Assembly (NCBI RefSeq): GCF_034424545.1
Contig: NZ_CP139971.1
Location: 1-64,000, forward strand
Reading direction: 5' to 3'
Source: Trinickia caryophylli
Lineage (GTDB): Bacteria; Pseudomonadota; Gammaproteobacteria; Burkholderiales; Burkholderiaceae
Length of the DNA stretch: 64,000 nt
Below, one piece after another: positions 24,920 through 35,029 of this stretch; position 1 is the first letter of the stretch, and each line of letters begins with the position of its first letter. The notes under the pieces are model-generated. The model worked only from the letters and a program-made list of their open reading frames with translations, did not search any database and was not told the origin of the DNA. A program made the position numbers and the translations under genes.

Positions 24920-26038
24920 ATGATCAGATTCCTGCATACCGCTGATTGGCAGATCGGCACGCAGTTCGGCCAGTTCGAGGCCGACGAGGCGGCGCATCTG
25001 ACCGAGGCTCGCTACGAGACGGTTCGCCGCATTGCGGGCGAGGCGGCCGCGCGGCACGTCGACATGGTGCTCGTGGCCGGCGACGTGTTCGATCAGCAGA
25101 CGGTATCCGATACGGCGATCCGGCGCCTGTTCGGCGCGTTGTCGGATTTTGCCGGGCCGTGGGTATTGCTGCCCGGCAATCACGACGCGGCCCTCGCCGA
25201 GAGCGTCTGGACTCGCGCGCAGCGGCTCGGCTGCGTGAGCGCGAATGTACACGTCGTGACGCAGCCGTCCGTCGTTTCGTTCGACGCGCTGCGCTGTGCG
25301 CTGCTGTGCGCACCGCTTACGCAGCGCACGACTTACGACGACACCACGCTCTTTTTCGACCAGGCCGCCACGCCGCCGGAGTACTTCCGCATCGGCCTCG
25401 CGCACGGCAGCGTCACGGGCATCCTGCCCGAGGGCGTCGATTCGACGAATCCGATCGACGCGTCGCGGGCGCGAACCGCGCGGCTCGACTATCTCGCGCT
25501 GGGCGATTGGCATGGCCACCTGCAGGTCGACGCGAGAACCTGGTATGCGGGCACACATGAGCAGGATCGGTTTCGGACCAACGAACCGGGTTTCGTACTC
25601 GACGTTTCGCTGCCGGCGCCGGGAGAAACGCCGTTGGTTACGCCGCTACCGGTCGGCAAGTACCGGTGGCACAAGTGGGACGAGGCTCTTGCCGTCGATA
25701 GCGATATCGAGGCGCTCGCGGCGCGTCTGGCGGCGCTCGGGGCGGGCGACGTCCTGAAGCTTGCAGTGACGGGGGCTGCCGATCTGGCCGCGGTCGAGCG
25801 GATGCGGCTTGCCGTGGACGAAGCGAGAGCGCGCGTGCGGGCGCTGCGGTTCGATGCGTCGGATCTGGGTGTGAGGCCGAGCGAGGCCGATCTTGCGGCG
25901 CTGGGCGCACAGGGCGGCTATCTCGGCAAGGTAGTGGAGCGCCTCTCGGCGCTTCAGTCCGATGCGGCGCAAGCGAGCGTTGCGGCCGAAGCGCTCGTGC
26001 TGCTGGCTCAGTTCCAGCGTGAGGCGAAACCGGCATGA
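24920..26038 (+). CDS. SbcD/YhaO-like DNA repair exonuclease (metallophosphoesterase)
   Basis: This 372-residue Mre11/SbcD-type nuclease has FLHTADWQIGTQF at the N-terminus, VLVAGDVFDQQTV (about residues 51-63), LLPGNHDAAL and a later LALGDWHGHLQV, giving the full two-metal phosphodiesterase set. The C-terminal third is a diverged capping domain. It overlaps the downstream ATPase gene by ATGA, so the two proteins are made together, as with SbcCD and YhaO/YhaN. Probable role: processing DNA ends or hairpins. Confidence 0.9.
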   Translation: MIRFLHTADWQIGTQFGQFEADEAAHLTEARYETVRRIAGEAAARHVDMVLVAGDVFDQQTVSDTAIRRLFGALSDFAGPWVLLPGNHDAALAESVWTRAQRLGCVSANVHVVTQPSVVSFDALRCALLCAPLTQRTTYDDTTLFFDQAATPPEYFRIGLAHGSVTGILPEGVDSTNPIDASRARTARLDYLALGDWHGHLQVDARTWYAGTHEQDRFRTNEPGFVLDVSLPAPGETPLVTPLPVGKYRWHKWDEALAVDSDIEALAARLAALGAGDVLKLAVTGAADLAAVERMRLAVDEARARVRALRFDASDLGVRPSEADLAALGAQGGYLGKVVERLSALQSDAAQASVAAEALVLLAQFQREAKPA

Positions 26039-28659
26039 AGCTTCAACGCATTGCGATCGAGGAGTTCAAGCAGTTCGGTGCGCGTGTCGTCATCGATTCG
26101 CTTGGGCCGGGTCTGAACGTATTCACCGGGCCCAACGAGGCCGGCAAGAGCACGATTGCCGAAGCCGTGCGCACGGTATTTCTCGAGCGTTACAAGGCCT
26201 CGCATCTGAAAGACCTGCTGCCGTGGGGGCGTGCGAGCGGGCAGCCGACTGTCGAAGTCAGCTTCGTGGCGAACGGGCAGTCGTGCACGCTGACGAAGCA
26301 ATTCGTGACGCGCCCGCGCTGCAACCTGAAAATCGGCCACGAGGTGTTCGGCGAAGACGAGGCCGAGGAGAAGCTCGCGCTCATTCTGGGGTTTTCGCGC
26401 GCGGCGCGCGGTGCGATGAAAGACGCCGACGCAGGCGTTCCCGGGTTGCTCTGGGTGCAGCAGGGGCAATCGCAGCAGATTCGCGAGGCCGGCAGCCACG
26501 CCGCACAGTATCTGCGTGACTCGCTCGCACAGCTTTCGGGCAGCCGTCAGGCCGGCGGCGAGGATGCGCTCATCGAGGCGGTGCGCGGCGAACTCGCGCA
26601 ATTGTTGACGAGCCGATCGCAGCGGGCGACCGGCGCGCTCGCGCAGGCGGAAAAGGAGCTTGCGTCCGCTCGCGACGAATACGCGTCGCTCGAGCAGCAA
26701 CGCGGCCAGTTCGAAGGCGATACCGAGCGTCTGGCCGCCTTGCAGCAGGCGTTCGACGAGGCGCAGCAAAAGCGCGCCTGGGAAACGCTCGAAAGCAAGG
26801 CACAGGACGCGCATCGGCGCGCCGCGGCCCTGGCCGAGATGGCGAGTAGCCTGAACGCGCTCGATCAATCGGTGCAACTGCGCGAAGCCGAGTTGGCGCT
26901 GTCGGTTCAACACGAAACCCATGCCGCCGAGCTCGAGGCCTCCGTCGCCGAGCGCAGACGCCAACTCGAGCGGGCGGAGGCGCAGGCGCGGCAAGCGCAG
27001 GCCGATCACGCGCGCGTGTCGCTCGACATGACACGTTGCCAAGCGGCCGCGAGCGAAGCGGCACGTGCGCTGGAGCTTGCGAACGTCGCAGGCATGGCGC
27101 GCGAACTCGACGATCAATTACAGCTCTATCGCGTGGAGATCGAACGGCTCGATGCGTCGATCGGCGCCGCCGGGCTCGCGCATGCCGCGGTGGTCGAAGC
27201 AACGCGTGCGGCAGCATCGCTCGAAGTCGATCCTCAGCAACTGCAGCGGTTGCGGGCGCTCGCGAGGCAGGCAGACCTGCTGCGCGCGAAGGTCGACGCG
27301 GCCATGACGCGCGTCGAGTATCGTCTGCGCTCGCCGATCCGGATCGGCGAGCGCAGCGTCGAAGGCGAGGGCGTGCTGCGGCTCGATGGTGCGCAAACGC
27401 TCGTTGTGCCCGACTGCGGCGAACTGACGATCGTGCCGGGCATATCCGATCTGGCGGCGCTGCGTGCCCAGTGCGCCGAGCTCGACGCCGCGCAGGCGCA
27501 ACTGCTGAAGGCACTCGGCGTGGCGTCGCTCGACGATGCCGAGACGCGTCACGAGGCATGGAAGTCTCAGGTGGCGGCGTTGCAGAACCAGCAGACGATC
27601 CTCGCCTTGCACGCACCTCGAGGTATCGAGGCATTGCGCGAGGCGCGCGCGGCGGCGCAGGCGCGCAGCCAGACTGCCAATGAGCGGCGTGCCGCGCTGC
27701 CCGACGCGGCAGGCGCACTGACGCTCGAAGAGGCGAGACGGGCGGCCGATCTCGCGCGAGCGGCGCTGGACGCCGCGGCAGCCGCGCAGCAACGGGCCGC
27801 GGATGCCCGCGCATCGGCGCTCACGGCGTGCGAGTCGCTGGCGGACTCGCTGCGCCGAGACGAGGCCCAACTCGCGAGCGAAGAATTCCGCACCCGTCGC
27901 GCGCAATGGCGGGCGGCGATCGTCGAGCAACGCACGCATGTGGAGGCGCTGGAGAAACAGCGCGAAGCACTTGTCCGGGCGCTCGAGCAGGCCCGCATCG
28001 ACGATCCCGTGCAAGAAGAGCACCGCTATCGCGCCTCGGCCGAGCTCGCACGCGAAGAGCAGCATCACCGTCAGGTGAGGATTGCCGCTTTGCGGAGCCA
28101 GCTCGAAGCGGCGGGCGCAAGTGGGCTCGGCGAGCGCGCGGCCCGCGCACAGGCGGCGCTCGAGCGTGCGCAGCGTCGTTGGGCGGAGCTTTCTTTACGG
28201 GCCGATGCCTTGCGGCTGCTCGAGCGCACGCTCGTGGAGGAGCGCGATGCAGCCATGGCGCAACTGCGCGCACCCCTGACGGAGCGCCTGGGCCACTACC
28301 TGAGACGCTTTTTTCCGGAGGCGGGCATGACGCTCGACGATGCGCTCGGGCCGCTGGCGGTCCAGCGCGACGGGCGGCTCGATGCGCTCGACGCGCTGAG
28401 TTTCGGCACGCAGGAGCAAATGGGCATCGTCACGCGGCTTGCCTATGCCGACGTATTGAAAGCCGCGGGGCGCCCGACGCTCCTGATGCTCGACGATGCG
28501 GCCGTGCACACGGACAGCGTGCGGCGCGATGCGCTGAAACGGGCGCTGCTCGATGCGGCGAACCGCCATCAGATTCTGCTTTTCACCTGCCACCCCGAGT
28601 TGTGGAACGACCTCGGTGTACGCCATCGGTCTATCGACGAACTGAAGGTGGCGCTTTAG
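26035..28659 (+). CDS. SbcC/YhaN-like AAA ATPase with coiled coil
   Basis: This 874-residue ATPase has an N-terminal Walker A motif in TGPNEAGKSTIAEA (about residues 32-45) and a long Ala/Glu/Arg-rich coiled-coil region interrupted by a short hinge-like stretch near residue 430-480. The C-terminal Walker B is PTLLMLDDAAVHTD. Its size is between SbcC (about 1,000) and YhaN. It should work as the SMC/Rad50-like partner of the overlapping SbcD-like nuclease. Compared with SbcC there is no clear Cys-x-x-Cys zinc hook. Confidence 0.9.
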   Translation: MKLQRIAIEEFKQFGARVVIDSLGPGLNVFTGPNEAGKSTIAEAVRTVFLERYKASHLKDLLPWGRASGQPTVEVSFVANGQSCTLTKQFVTRPRCNLKIGHEVFGEDEAEEKLALILGFSRAARGAMKDADAGVPGLLWVQQGQSQQIREAGSHAAQYLRDSLAQLSGSRQAGGEDALIEAVRGELAQLLTSRSQRATGALAQAEKELASARDEYASLEQQRGQFEGDTERLAALQQAFDEAQQKRAWETLESKAQDAHRRAAALAEMASSLNALDQSVQLREAELALSVQHETHAAELEASVAERRRQLERAEAQARQAQADHARVSLDMTRCQAAASEAARALELANVAGMARELDDQLQLYRVEIERLDASIGAAGLAHAAVVEATRAAASLEVDPQQLQRLRALARQADLLRAKVDAAMTRVEYRLRSPIRIGERSVEGEGVLRLDGAQTLVVPDCGELTIVPGISDLAALRAQCAELDAAQAQLLKALGVASLDDAETRHEAWKSQVAALQNQQTILALHAPRGIEALREARAAAQARSQTANERRAALPDAAGALTLEEARRAADLARAALDAAAAAQQRAADARASALTACESLADSLRRDEAQLASEEFRTRRAQWRAAIVEQRTHVEALEKQREALVRALEQARIDDPVQEEHRYRASAELAREEQHHRQVRIAALRSQLEAAGASGLGERAARAQAALERAQRRWAELSLRADALRLLERTLVEERDAAMAQLRAPLTERLGHYLRRFFPEAGMTLDDALGPLAVQRDGRLDALDALSFGTQEQMGIVTRLAYADVLKAAGRPTLLMLDDAAVHTDSVRRDALKRALLDAANRHQILLFTCHPELWNDLGVRHRSIDELKVAL

Positions 28660-28739
28660 CCAGGCAACGTTCGCGCGGTGGAGTAACCGCGCAAACGACT
28701 GCGATTCGGCGATGCCTTTATGCGCTCTTTCGATGGCGC

Positions 28740-29795
28740 TCAGTCCCGGTAAAGCTGTGCAAGCTGCCGGAACTCGGCCGCGAATTCCGCCCGCAGCTCG
28801 GGTGGGCCGAGTACTTCCACGCCAGTTCCGATCGAGCGGATCCACCAGCGCAGCTTCAGGCTGGGCACGACGGTGCCCGTGATCTTCAAGCGCCCGTCCG
28901 GGAGCGCGCTGACCTCCTGGTCGGCCGCCATCGGCGACTCCTTCAGGTGGCTGCCGGCGCTTTCCGTAACCGCGAGTTCGAGCTTGACCGGAGCGGTCGT
29001 GAGGAAATCGAACTCGCGCCGCGTCTGGATGTAGTCCTGCAGCGTGAAATCCTTGGGGTAGGCGAAGGACTTGCCCGAATCGGTTACTTCGGCAATGCGG
29101 TCCAGCCGGTAGAGGCTGCGCAGCGGTTCGCGTTTGCCCTTCGACGGATCCGGTGCGCGGCTCGGGTCTTGCCCGACGAGGTACATCAGCCCGGCGGATT
29201 CCACGAGCGCAAGCGGCCAAAGTCTTTTTGCGGGGGGCTCCTCCGATTGCCCGGCGCGATAGGCGGCCCGGTATCGCACCATGAGTTCGCGTTCGAAGAA
29301 AGTTGCGGTTGCAACGACATCGAGCGTCTCCGCATTGACGGGGGGGCGAAGCAGCTTGAACGTTCCGTCGACCGAGTCGACCTTTTCGGGCCATGCGCGA
29401 TAGACGCGGTTATCGGCTTTTTCCTGCGAAAGCCGGATGTCGGCCGCCTCGAACAGCGGCGCGATATCCTTCATGACCGCTTCGGGCAGTTTGTTGCCGG
29501 CAAACCGCTGAAGGACGTGAAACGCAAGGGCTTCCGATGCGCTCATGAGCCCGAACCCGTCGCGCACGCCTTGCAGCCAGGGCTTTCTCTGCCATAGCAG
29601 ATCGCGGCCCTCCGTGCGTGAAATCACGAGGCGCCGTTCCTCGAGAGAATTCAGATGCCGCAGTACGAGACGCGGGTAGACCGCATGTCCGCGTGCTTCG
29701 ATGCGCTTGCGCGCCTCCGACGTCGTAACCCAGCCATCGCCGTCGCGCTCGGTCGGCAAGATGCGAAGCAATGCTTCATCAAGGATGGACTGCAT
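28740..29795 (-). CDS. WYL-domain transcriptional regulator
   Basis: This 351-residue protein has an N-terminal winged helix-turn-helix region ([36 protein letters not shown]) and a central WYL-like domain ([16 protein letters not shown]...[11 protein letters not shown]), followed by the C-terminal WCX segment. WYL regulators sense ligands or DNA damage signals. It converges with the SbcC-like gene, so a link with DNA repair is possible but not shown. The ATG at 29795 is chosen over a TTG at 29849. Confidence 0.85.
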   Translation of the reverse strand: MQSILDEALLRILPTERDGDGWVTTSEARKRIEARGHAVYPRLVLRHLNSLEERRLVISRTEGRDLLWQRKPWLQGVRDGFGLMSASEALAFHVLQRFAGNKLPEAVMKDIAPLFEAADIRLSQEKADNRVYRAWPEKVDSVDGTFKLLRPPVNAETLDVVATATFFERELMVRYRAAYRAGQSEEPPAKRLWPLALVESAGLMYLVGQDPSRAPDPSKGKREPLRSLYRLDRIAEVTDSGKSFAYPKDFTLQDYIQTRREFDFLTTAPVKLELAVTESAGSHLKESPMAADQEVSALPDGRLKITGTVVPSLKLRWWIRSIGTGVEVLGPPELRAEFAAEFRQLAQLYRD

Positions 29796-30099
29796 GGATG
29801 AAATGGTCGATAAGGAATGAAGGCAAGCGGCCGGCGCGGCAAAGCTCAAATCCGATAGCGGCTCCCCGCTTGCTCCGCGAATAGACTCGATGCCTGGATT
29901 ATCGCTCCCAACATGGACATTTGCTGTCCGAATCGGGGGATGCGTCGGCGGTGCGGCCTTCGCGGCTCTGGTCGCGCCGGTCTACCGGTGGTCGAACCGG
30001 CTTGAGCCAGGTCAAGGGATGCGGCGCCTGCGCCGATACACTGGCCTTCATGGGACGCTAGTCGTCACCGCAAGATCATGGCTCATGGAGGTTGTCCGA
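29796..30099. other. Intergenic region between WYL regulator and secreted protein genes
   Basis: About 300 bp separate divergent genes. I see no gene and no clear operator. Confidence 0.4.
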
Positions 30100-30723
30100 A
30101 TGTTCGACGTTCAAAAGCATCACCTGCTTGCGGACGCGTTGCCGCGCGCATTGAGTACGATCGCGATCGCGTTCGCGCTGGTGGCGGCGATCGTGCCGCT
30201 GAGCGCACGCGCTGCCGACGCCGCCGCGGCGGACCATTCGTTTTCCGGTACGTCGGTGACGCAGACCACTGCGGCGGTCGTGGGCATCGATCCCGCGAGT
30301 AACAGCGTGACGCTCTTCGAGGAAAACGGAAACATCCTCAACGTCGTGGTCGATAAGGCCGTCGGCGACGTCAACAAACTTCGAATCGGCGATGACTTGA
30401 CGATCACCTATACGCGGGCGCTGCTGTTGCGCGCCGACAAGTCCGCCTCTCATGCCGTGCGCGAGCGTGTGGATACCGAATCGACCACGCCGGCCGTACG
30501 TGGCGCCACGACCTCCGTGCATCGGATTCAGGCGCTTGCAACGGTCCAGCGGATCGATCGCGAGAGCCGGCTCGTGACGCTGCGCGGGCCGACGCGCACG
30601 GTAACGCTGCAGGTGTCGTCCGATAAGCTGCTCGACGACCTCGCACCCGGCGAGAGCGTGCGAGTGGATTACGTCGAAGCAACCGCCGTGCAAATCTATC
30701 GTGAAGGCGCTCCGCTTCGCTGA
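30100..30723 (+). CDS. Secreted protein of unknown function with signal peptide
   Basis: This 207-residue protein has a Sec signal peptide: a basic start, then a hydrophobic stretch ALSTIAIAFALVAAIVPLSA, cleavage near ARA-AD. The mature part is two similar beta-rich halves. ATVQRIDRESRLVTLRGPTRTVTLQV and AVVGIDPASNSVTLFEENGNILNVVV look like a duplicated small-barrel fold that contacts a ligand. A GGAGG site precedes 30100 at the right spacing, so earlier starts are unlikely. Function unknown; homologues are common in Burkholderia, as far as I know. Confidence 0.75.
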   Translation: MFDVQKHHLLADALPRALSTIAIAFALVAAIVPLSARAADAAAADHSFSGTSVTQTTAAVVGIDPASNSVTLFEENGNILNVVVDKAVGDVNKLRIGDDLTITYTRALLLRADKSASHAVRERVDTESTTPAVRGATTSVHRIQALATVQRIDRESRLVTLRGPTRTVTLQVSSDKLLDDLAPGESVRVDYVEATAVQIYREGAPLR

Positions 30724-30850
30724 CCGACTGATCGCCGGAAGTGTATGCATATCGCGGTAGATACGGATGGCCGATACGGGATTTGCAAACGCACGGCACA
30801 GCCATCGCATATAGCGGCCGTCCCCGGCTTGTTACTGTTCGGCCTGGACT

Positions 30851-32047
30851 TCAGTTGTTGTCGCAACTGCATTGCAGCGGGCTTATCGCGGCAATGAACT
30901 GCGTTTCGAATGCATTCAACAGCCGGCGCTGGGCTGCATCGCCCAGCGCGCGCGTCAAGAGCGACATCTCGCGTGCGGAGAACCGCTCGATGGCGTCTAT
31001 TTCACCGGCGATCTGTTGGGCCGATTCGTCGTCGTAGGTCGCCCCGAAGGCGGCGGTGCGCGCGAGCCAGATCCCAGCGGTCGGATCCTCGATGTCCTGC
31101 GCTGCCGCTGCGCGAGCACGGCACGGTGTCAACACGATATCCGCGGCAGCGATCAGCGCGAACTGCCTTGGCGTCGCAGCGAGCGCATCGAGCAGTTCGA
31201 TGCGCTCCGCAAACCGATCTGCCCAACAATGGACCCCGCATCTGCGCAGCGACTCGTCGCCCCCGACGATCAGCAGCCGCGCGTGCGCCGCCCGCAGCAG
31301 CGTTTGCGCGAGTGCCTGCCAGTTATCGTCTTTGCCCGCTTCATCGCTGCGCGCTACGGCGGCGAGCAGCAGCGTCGAGGGTGCCGCGCCGAGCAGGGCG
31401 CGGGCCTCGGCGCGCCCTCGCGCCGAAAAGCGGCCGCGCCACGCGTCGGGCAGCGAGACGTCCGTGTATTCGTCTGCGAGCGACGGGGCGCGATCTCCCA
31501 CGATGATGAACCGGGCACCCGCGCATGTGCGTAGTGCGGTACGGGCATTTTCGCGCGCACCATCGTCGGCGAGTGACACTGGGCTGACGGATGGTTGTGC
31601 GGCGGCTCGCTCGACGATGAAGGTCGATGCGTGGCCGAGCGTCGAGCGCAGGCGTGTACTGTGCGCGGCCAAGGCCTGCAGGTAGTCGCCCGCATCGAGA
31701 AACACGATTCGCGCGGCTCGTGTGCCCGCAACAACTTCCTCGCAGGCGTCGAGCAGCGGGGCAATCTGCGCCGGGACCAGCGCGGCCATTTCGGCTCCTC
31801 GCAGATCGAGCGCAGAAGCGACGATGCGCGGGGCTGTCCGCGTCGCACGACGAAGCTCCACCAGCCGCGAGCAGGCATAGTCTGTACGCGTGACGATGAA
31901 AATCGCCGTACCGGGCATGCGCTCGGCCGCCGACACCGCCTGAGCGAGAAGGCTGATGCGATCGCCGCGCATGAGTGGTTCGACGAACACGATGCTCGCG
32001 GTTTGGCCGCCCGGAAGGGGGGGAGTGAAGGAAGCGCCGTGGCCCAC
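30851..32047 (-). CDS. Hypothetical protein, possibly glycosyltransferase-like
   Basis: This 398-residue protein is Ala-rich and soluble, with alternating beta-alpha character (ASIVFVEPLMRGD, AARIVFLDAGDYLQA, ARLLIVGGDESLRRCG, FALIAAADIVLTPCRAR) that recalls the GT-B glycosyltransferase fold. I cannot match a known family. The start is uncertain: the frame begins with a GTG at 32047 without a clear ribosome binding site. It is divergent from the AlkB gene. Confidence 0.6.
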   Translation of the reverse strand: MGHGASFTPPLPGGQTASIVFVEPLMRGDRISLLAQAVSAAERMPGTAIFIVTRTDYACSRLVELRRATRTAPRIVASALDLRGAEMAALVPAQIAPLLDACEEVVAGTRAARIVFLDAGDYLQALAAHSTRLRSTLGHASTFIVERAAAQPSVSPVSLADDGARENARTALRTCAGARFIIVGDRAPSLADEYTDVSLPDAWRGRFSARGRAEARALLGAAPSTLLLAAVARSDEAGKDDNWQALAQTLLRAAHARLLIVGGDESLRRCGVHCWADRFAERIELLDALAATPRQFALIAAADIVLTPCRARAAAAQDIEDPTAGIWLARTAAFGATYDDESAQQIAGEIDAIERFSAREMSLLTRALGDAAQRRLLNAFETQFIAAISPLQCSCDNN

Positions 32048-32326
32048 GTTATATGCCCGATCATTCGATTGTGCGGATGCCCGAACTCGACGCTACGCCA
32101 CAACGATTGGTTTATTCGGACAAAACGTTGCCATCGAACCGACTCGTTGTCTTGTTTTCGTCCGCGTTCGGACGGCCGCAAGCCGCGTAACGGCCGAACG
32201 GGTAGACTCGATACGGGTTGCGGCAGCGTGTTGCTCGCGCTCGCGCCCTTCGAGGTGCGACGTTTGGCAGGCCCCGGGGCGCCGCACCGCCGCACGCGAG
32301 TTGGAATCGATCGGGAGGGCGATGAA

Positions 32327-32932
32327 GTGTCCGCGGAGCAAACGAGTCTGCCCGGCTTTGCCGCGTTGCCAGAGCCGGAAGTCGATTGGTACCCGCACTG
32401 GCTCGATGAGGCCCAGGCTATCGCGCTGTTCGAGGCGCTGCTGCGCGAAGTCGAATGGAAGCAGGATGTCATCGGCACGCCGGGCGGCCGCAAGCCTTTG
32501 CCGCGCCTGACGGCATGGCAGGGCGACCGCGGTGCGGTCTATGTCTACTCGGGCATACGCAACGATCCGGGTGCCTGGACGCCTGCGGTGCAGACGCTAA
32601 AAGTCTTGGCGGAAGCGGCAACAGGCGAGCGATTCAACAGCGTCCTGCTCAATCGGTATCGGAACGGCGAAGACAGCATGGGCTGGCACGCTGACCGCGA
32701 GCGCGAGCTGGGCGAGGCGCCGGTCATCGCATCGGTGAGCCTTGGCGCCCCGCGCCGTTTCGACCTCCGCCACAACCACAGCGGCGAGCGCAGAGCGTTC
32801 GTGCTAGCCAACGGCAGCTTGCTCGTCATGCGCGGACAGACTCAGGCGCAGTGGCAGCATCGGGTGCCGAAGGCGGCCGGCGCGGTTGGTGAACGGATCA
32901 ATCTGACCTTCCGGTTCGTTGTGCCGCGATAG
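32327..32932 (+). CDS. alkB: AlkB-family 2-oxoglutarate/Fe(II) DNA dealkylase
   Basis: This 201-residue protein has the AlkB repair signature: NRYRNGEDSMGWHADRERELG with the HxD iron pair, the distal His in QWQHRVPKA and the 2-oxoglutarate Arg in RINLTFRFV. It repairs alkylated bases in single-stranded nucleic acid by oxidative demethylation. The GTG at 32327 is preceded by GGGAGGG at proper spacing and fits AlkB length. It is the short bacterial type (B1-like). Neighbours give no operon context. Confidence 0.88.
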   Translation: MSAEQTSLPGFAALPEPEVDWYPHWLDEAQAIALFEALLREVEWKQDVIGTPGGRKPLPRLTAWQGDRGAVYVYSGIRNDPGAWTPAVQTLKVLAEAATGERFNSVLLNRYRNGEDSMGWHADRERELGEAPVIASVSLGAPRRFDLRHNHSGERRAFVLANGSLLVMRGQTQAQWQHRVPKAAGAVGERINLTFRFVVPR

Positions 32933-33273
32933 ATCGCAGAACAGCAATTTCCTGCGATATATTTCTCATACGAAAAATAAGAAATTTATGCGCATAAAGA
33001 AGAGGCGCATCTTCATTGGGCATGGAACAGGCGCGAACGCCGAGCGACCGGCAGCGAACGCGCAGGCCAAAATGACGTGGTGGGGGCAAAAAAAACGGCC
33101 CGCCGATGTCATTCCGAGCGGGCCCAGGAGGGTTGGCCTCGAGATAGCCAAGGCCGACTATATCAACGCTCGGGTGCCGACGAGGCCGTCGGTAATGAAC
33201 CGTAAAGAAATGCCGTTGCGGGCGGTAGCCGGCGGGCTCCGGCGATGCCCGGGCCGAGTGGGGACTGGCCTGC
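32933..33273. other. Intergenic region with a minus-strand terminator
   Basis: 341 bp between convergent genes. Apart from the hairpin near 33088-33125 and an AT-rich stretch around 32950-33000, nothing is recognisable. Confidence 0.5.
33088..33125 (-). terminator. Rho-independent terminator, minus strand
   Basis: Read on the minus strand, a GGCCCGC / GCGGGCC stem (7 bp) with a 14-base loop is followed by a run of eight T. It can end transcription of the gene at 33274-33633. Confidence 0.8.
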
Positions 33274-33633
33274 CTACTGCGGAAAGCAGCTGTTTTCCGG
33301 CAGCACCTGCTTTCTTTCCACCGCCTGCAAGCGCCAGAGCCCGCCGGTGGGTGCCTGCTGCGAAGGGCACGACCATTGCGCGGCGCCCTGAGCCGAGGCG
33401 AGCCGCTGGTCGCGGCCCACGCGCAGGCCTTTCAGCGTGCACACGGGCGTGTCGACACTGTGAGGACAGAGCTTGATGACCCCATCCTCGTCGCGCACGT
33501 CGCCCCAGGCGGGCAAGTCGATCCCGTCGTGCGACTCTCTTGACCATACGCGTTCATCAGTGTCGAGCCACAGCACGGCATAGTCGTGATTGACGGTGGG
33601 ATCGGGACCGTTAATCAGAATCGTGAGTCTCAT
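33274..33633 (-). CDS. Conserved hypothetical protein
   Basis: This 119-residue protein begins MRLTILINGPDPTVNHDYAV. It is rich in Trp and Asp, has three Cys (CPHS, CTLK, CPSQ) plus one near the C-terminus, and has no membrane segment. The ATG at 33633 has a GGAG site and a clear terminator lies downstream, so it is probably a real gene. I recognise no family. Confidence 0.6.
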   Translation of the reverse strand: MRLTILINGPDPTVNHDYAVLWLDTDERVWSRESHDGIDLPAWGDVRDEDGVIKLCPHSVDTPVCTLKGLRVGRDQRLASAQGAAQWSCPSQQAPTGGLWRLQAVERKQVLPENSCFPQ

Positions 33634-33907
33634 CGGAGGCGCTCCAGATAAAGCATGGGTTTCGGATGGCCTGCGCTCCGCCGGTTGACGATGCGGCCGC
33701 CAGCCATGTCGGGTGCGATTCGGAGTCGATGGATTCTCTACTTTAGGCCAGTCTCGACGGTCACGCTACCCCGCGGTGGAGGCGCGCGCGAGGGGGCCAA
33801 CCTCAGCCGCCTGTAGGAAAAGTCCTACCTGGAAACGGGCAAATCGAGACATAATGCCGGCTACATACGGTAAGTAGCAACGTACTAATACATCCCTGGG
33901 AGAAACG

Positions 33908-35002
33908 ATGGCGGTCTATGCAAAGACCCCTGGGAGGGCAATGGGCAGCGCGCCAAAGGCTGATGCGCAAAGAGAACAGTGGGCGGACGTTGCGCGTGGC
34001 ATGGGCATTATCGCGGTGGTGGCCGGGCATACGTTCGCGCCAACGAGTAACGCAACGCAGTGGATCTTTGCATTCCACATGCCGCTGTTCTTCGTTCTGT
34101 CCGGATACTTTTTCTCGGTTCGTGGCGGCTTCAAGGTGACCGCGGCAAGGCGCGCGAAGGCGCTCCTCGTGCCCTATGTCGCCACCGTGGCGATTTATCT
34201 GATCTATACCGTGCTGGTACTCGGTCGCCCGCAGACGATCGAGCCCTGGGTGGCTTCGATGATGTACGCGTCGGGCAAGGAGATCCATCAATTCCCGGGG
34301 ATCGAGCCGATCGGGCCGATGTGGTTCCTGCCGGCGTTGTTCGCGGCGAGCCTCATTGCTTACGGCATCGAAAGAATGCCCGGGAGCTGGGCCGGGAAGT
34401 TGCTGGGCATTGCGCTGGCGGTTGCGGCGGGTATGGCGATAGGGCAATACATCTTTCTGCCGTTCAGTATCGACGTCGCGCTGGTCGTGCAGATCTATCT
34501 GTTCTTCGGCCTGGCCGCGCGCAGGCAGCAGTGGATGGATTCCGTGCAGCGGCTCGCGCTGGCAAAGTGGTTGTTGCTCGGGCTGTGCGCAATCGCGCTC
34601 GTCGTCGAACGGTACGATGTGGTGACCAGCCTGAACAACCGCGACTATCGGCATTTCGCCGTACAGGTGGCCGGCGCAATCGGCGGCTCGGTCCTCGTCA
34701 TCTGGGCGGCAAGGGTCATTGCCCGCCACAGGCCGGCAGCCGTACCGTTTGCCTATATCGGCCGGGCGGCGATCGTGATCTTGTGCTTCCACGTCGTCGA
34801 TACCGGCTACGCGCAGTTCAATCGCCTACCCGGTTTCGATGTGGTCGAAGGCAATTTGTGGTTGCACATCGCTTTTCGCATCGCATTTTCGCTGGCTCTT
34901 TACGAGGCCTTTCGTCGCTTACCGGCTCTGCGTTGGTGCTACGGGCTTTCCGCGCCCCGGCGGTCCCTATCGGGGGCTCTGCTGCGGTGGGCCTGGCGCT
35001 GA
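33908..35002 (+). CDS. Acyltransferase-3 family membrane protein (OafA/sugar O-acetylase-like)
   Basis: This 364-residue integral membrane protein has about ten hydrophobic segments. The family signature is visible near the N-terminus: EQWADVARGMGIIAVVAGHTFAP with the His of the R-x10-H motif, followed by FAFHMPLFFVLSGYFFS. Members O-acetylate sugars of LPS, peptidoglycan or exopolysaccharides. No glycan genes are nearby. Confidence 0.88.
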   Translation: MAVYAKTPGRAMGSAPKADAQREQWADVARGMGIIAVVAGHTFAPTSNATQWIFAFHMPLFFVLSGYFFSVRGGFKVTAARRAKALLVPYVATVAIYLIYTVLVLGRPQTIEPWVASMMYASGKEIHQFPGIEPIGPMWFLPALFAASLIAYGIERMPGSWAGKLLGIALAVAAGMAIGQYIFLPFSIDVALVVQIYLFFGLAARRQQWMDSVQRLALAKWLLLGLCAIALVVERYDVVTSLNNRDYRHFAVQVAGAIGGSVLVIWAARVIARHRPAAVPFAYIGRAAIVILCFHVVDTGYAQFNRLPGFDVVEGNLWLHIAFRIAFSLALYEAFRRLPALRWCYGLSAPRRSLSGALLRWAWR

Positions 35003-35029
35003 CCGGCGCAGAAGCCGCTCGCGCCCGAC

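Noticed and set aside
33803..34792. A 329-residue minus-strand frame opposite the acyltransferase-3 gene
   Set aside because: The plus-strand protein has clear membrane segments and the family signature; the antisense frame is a shadow.
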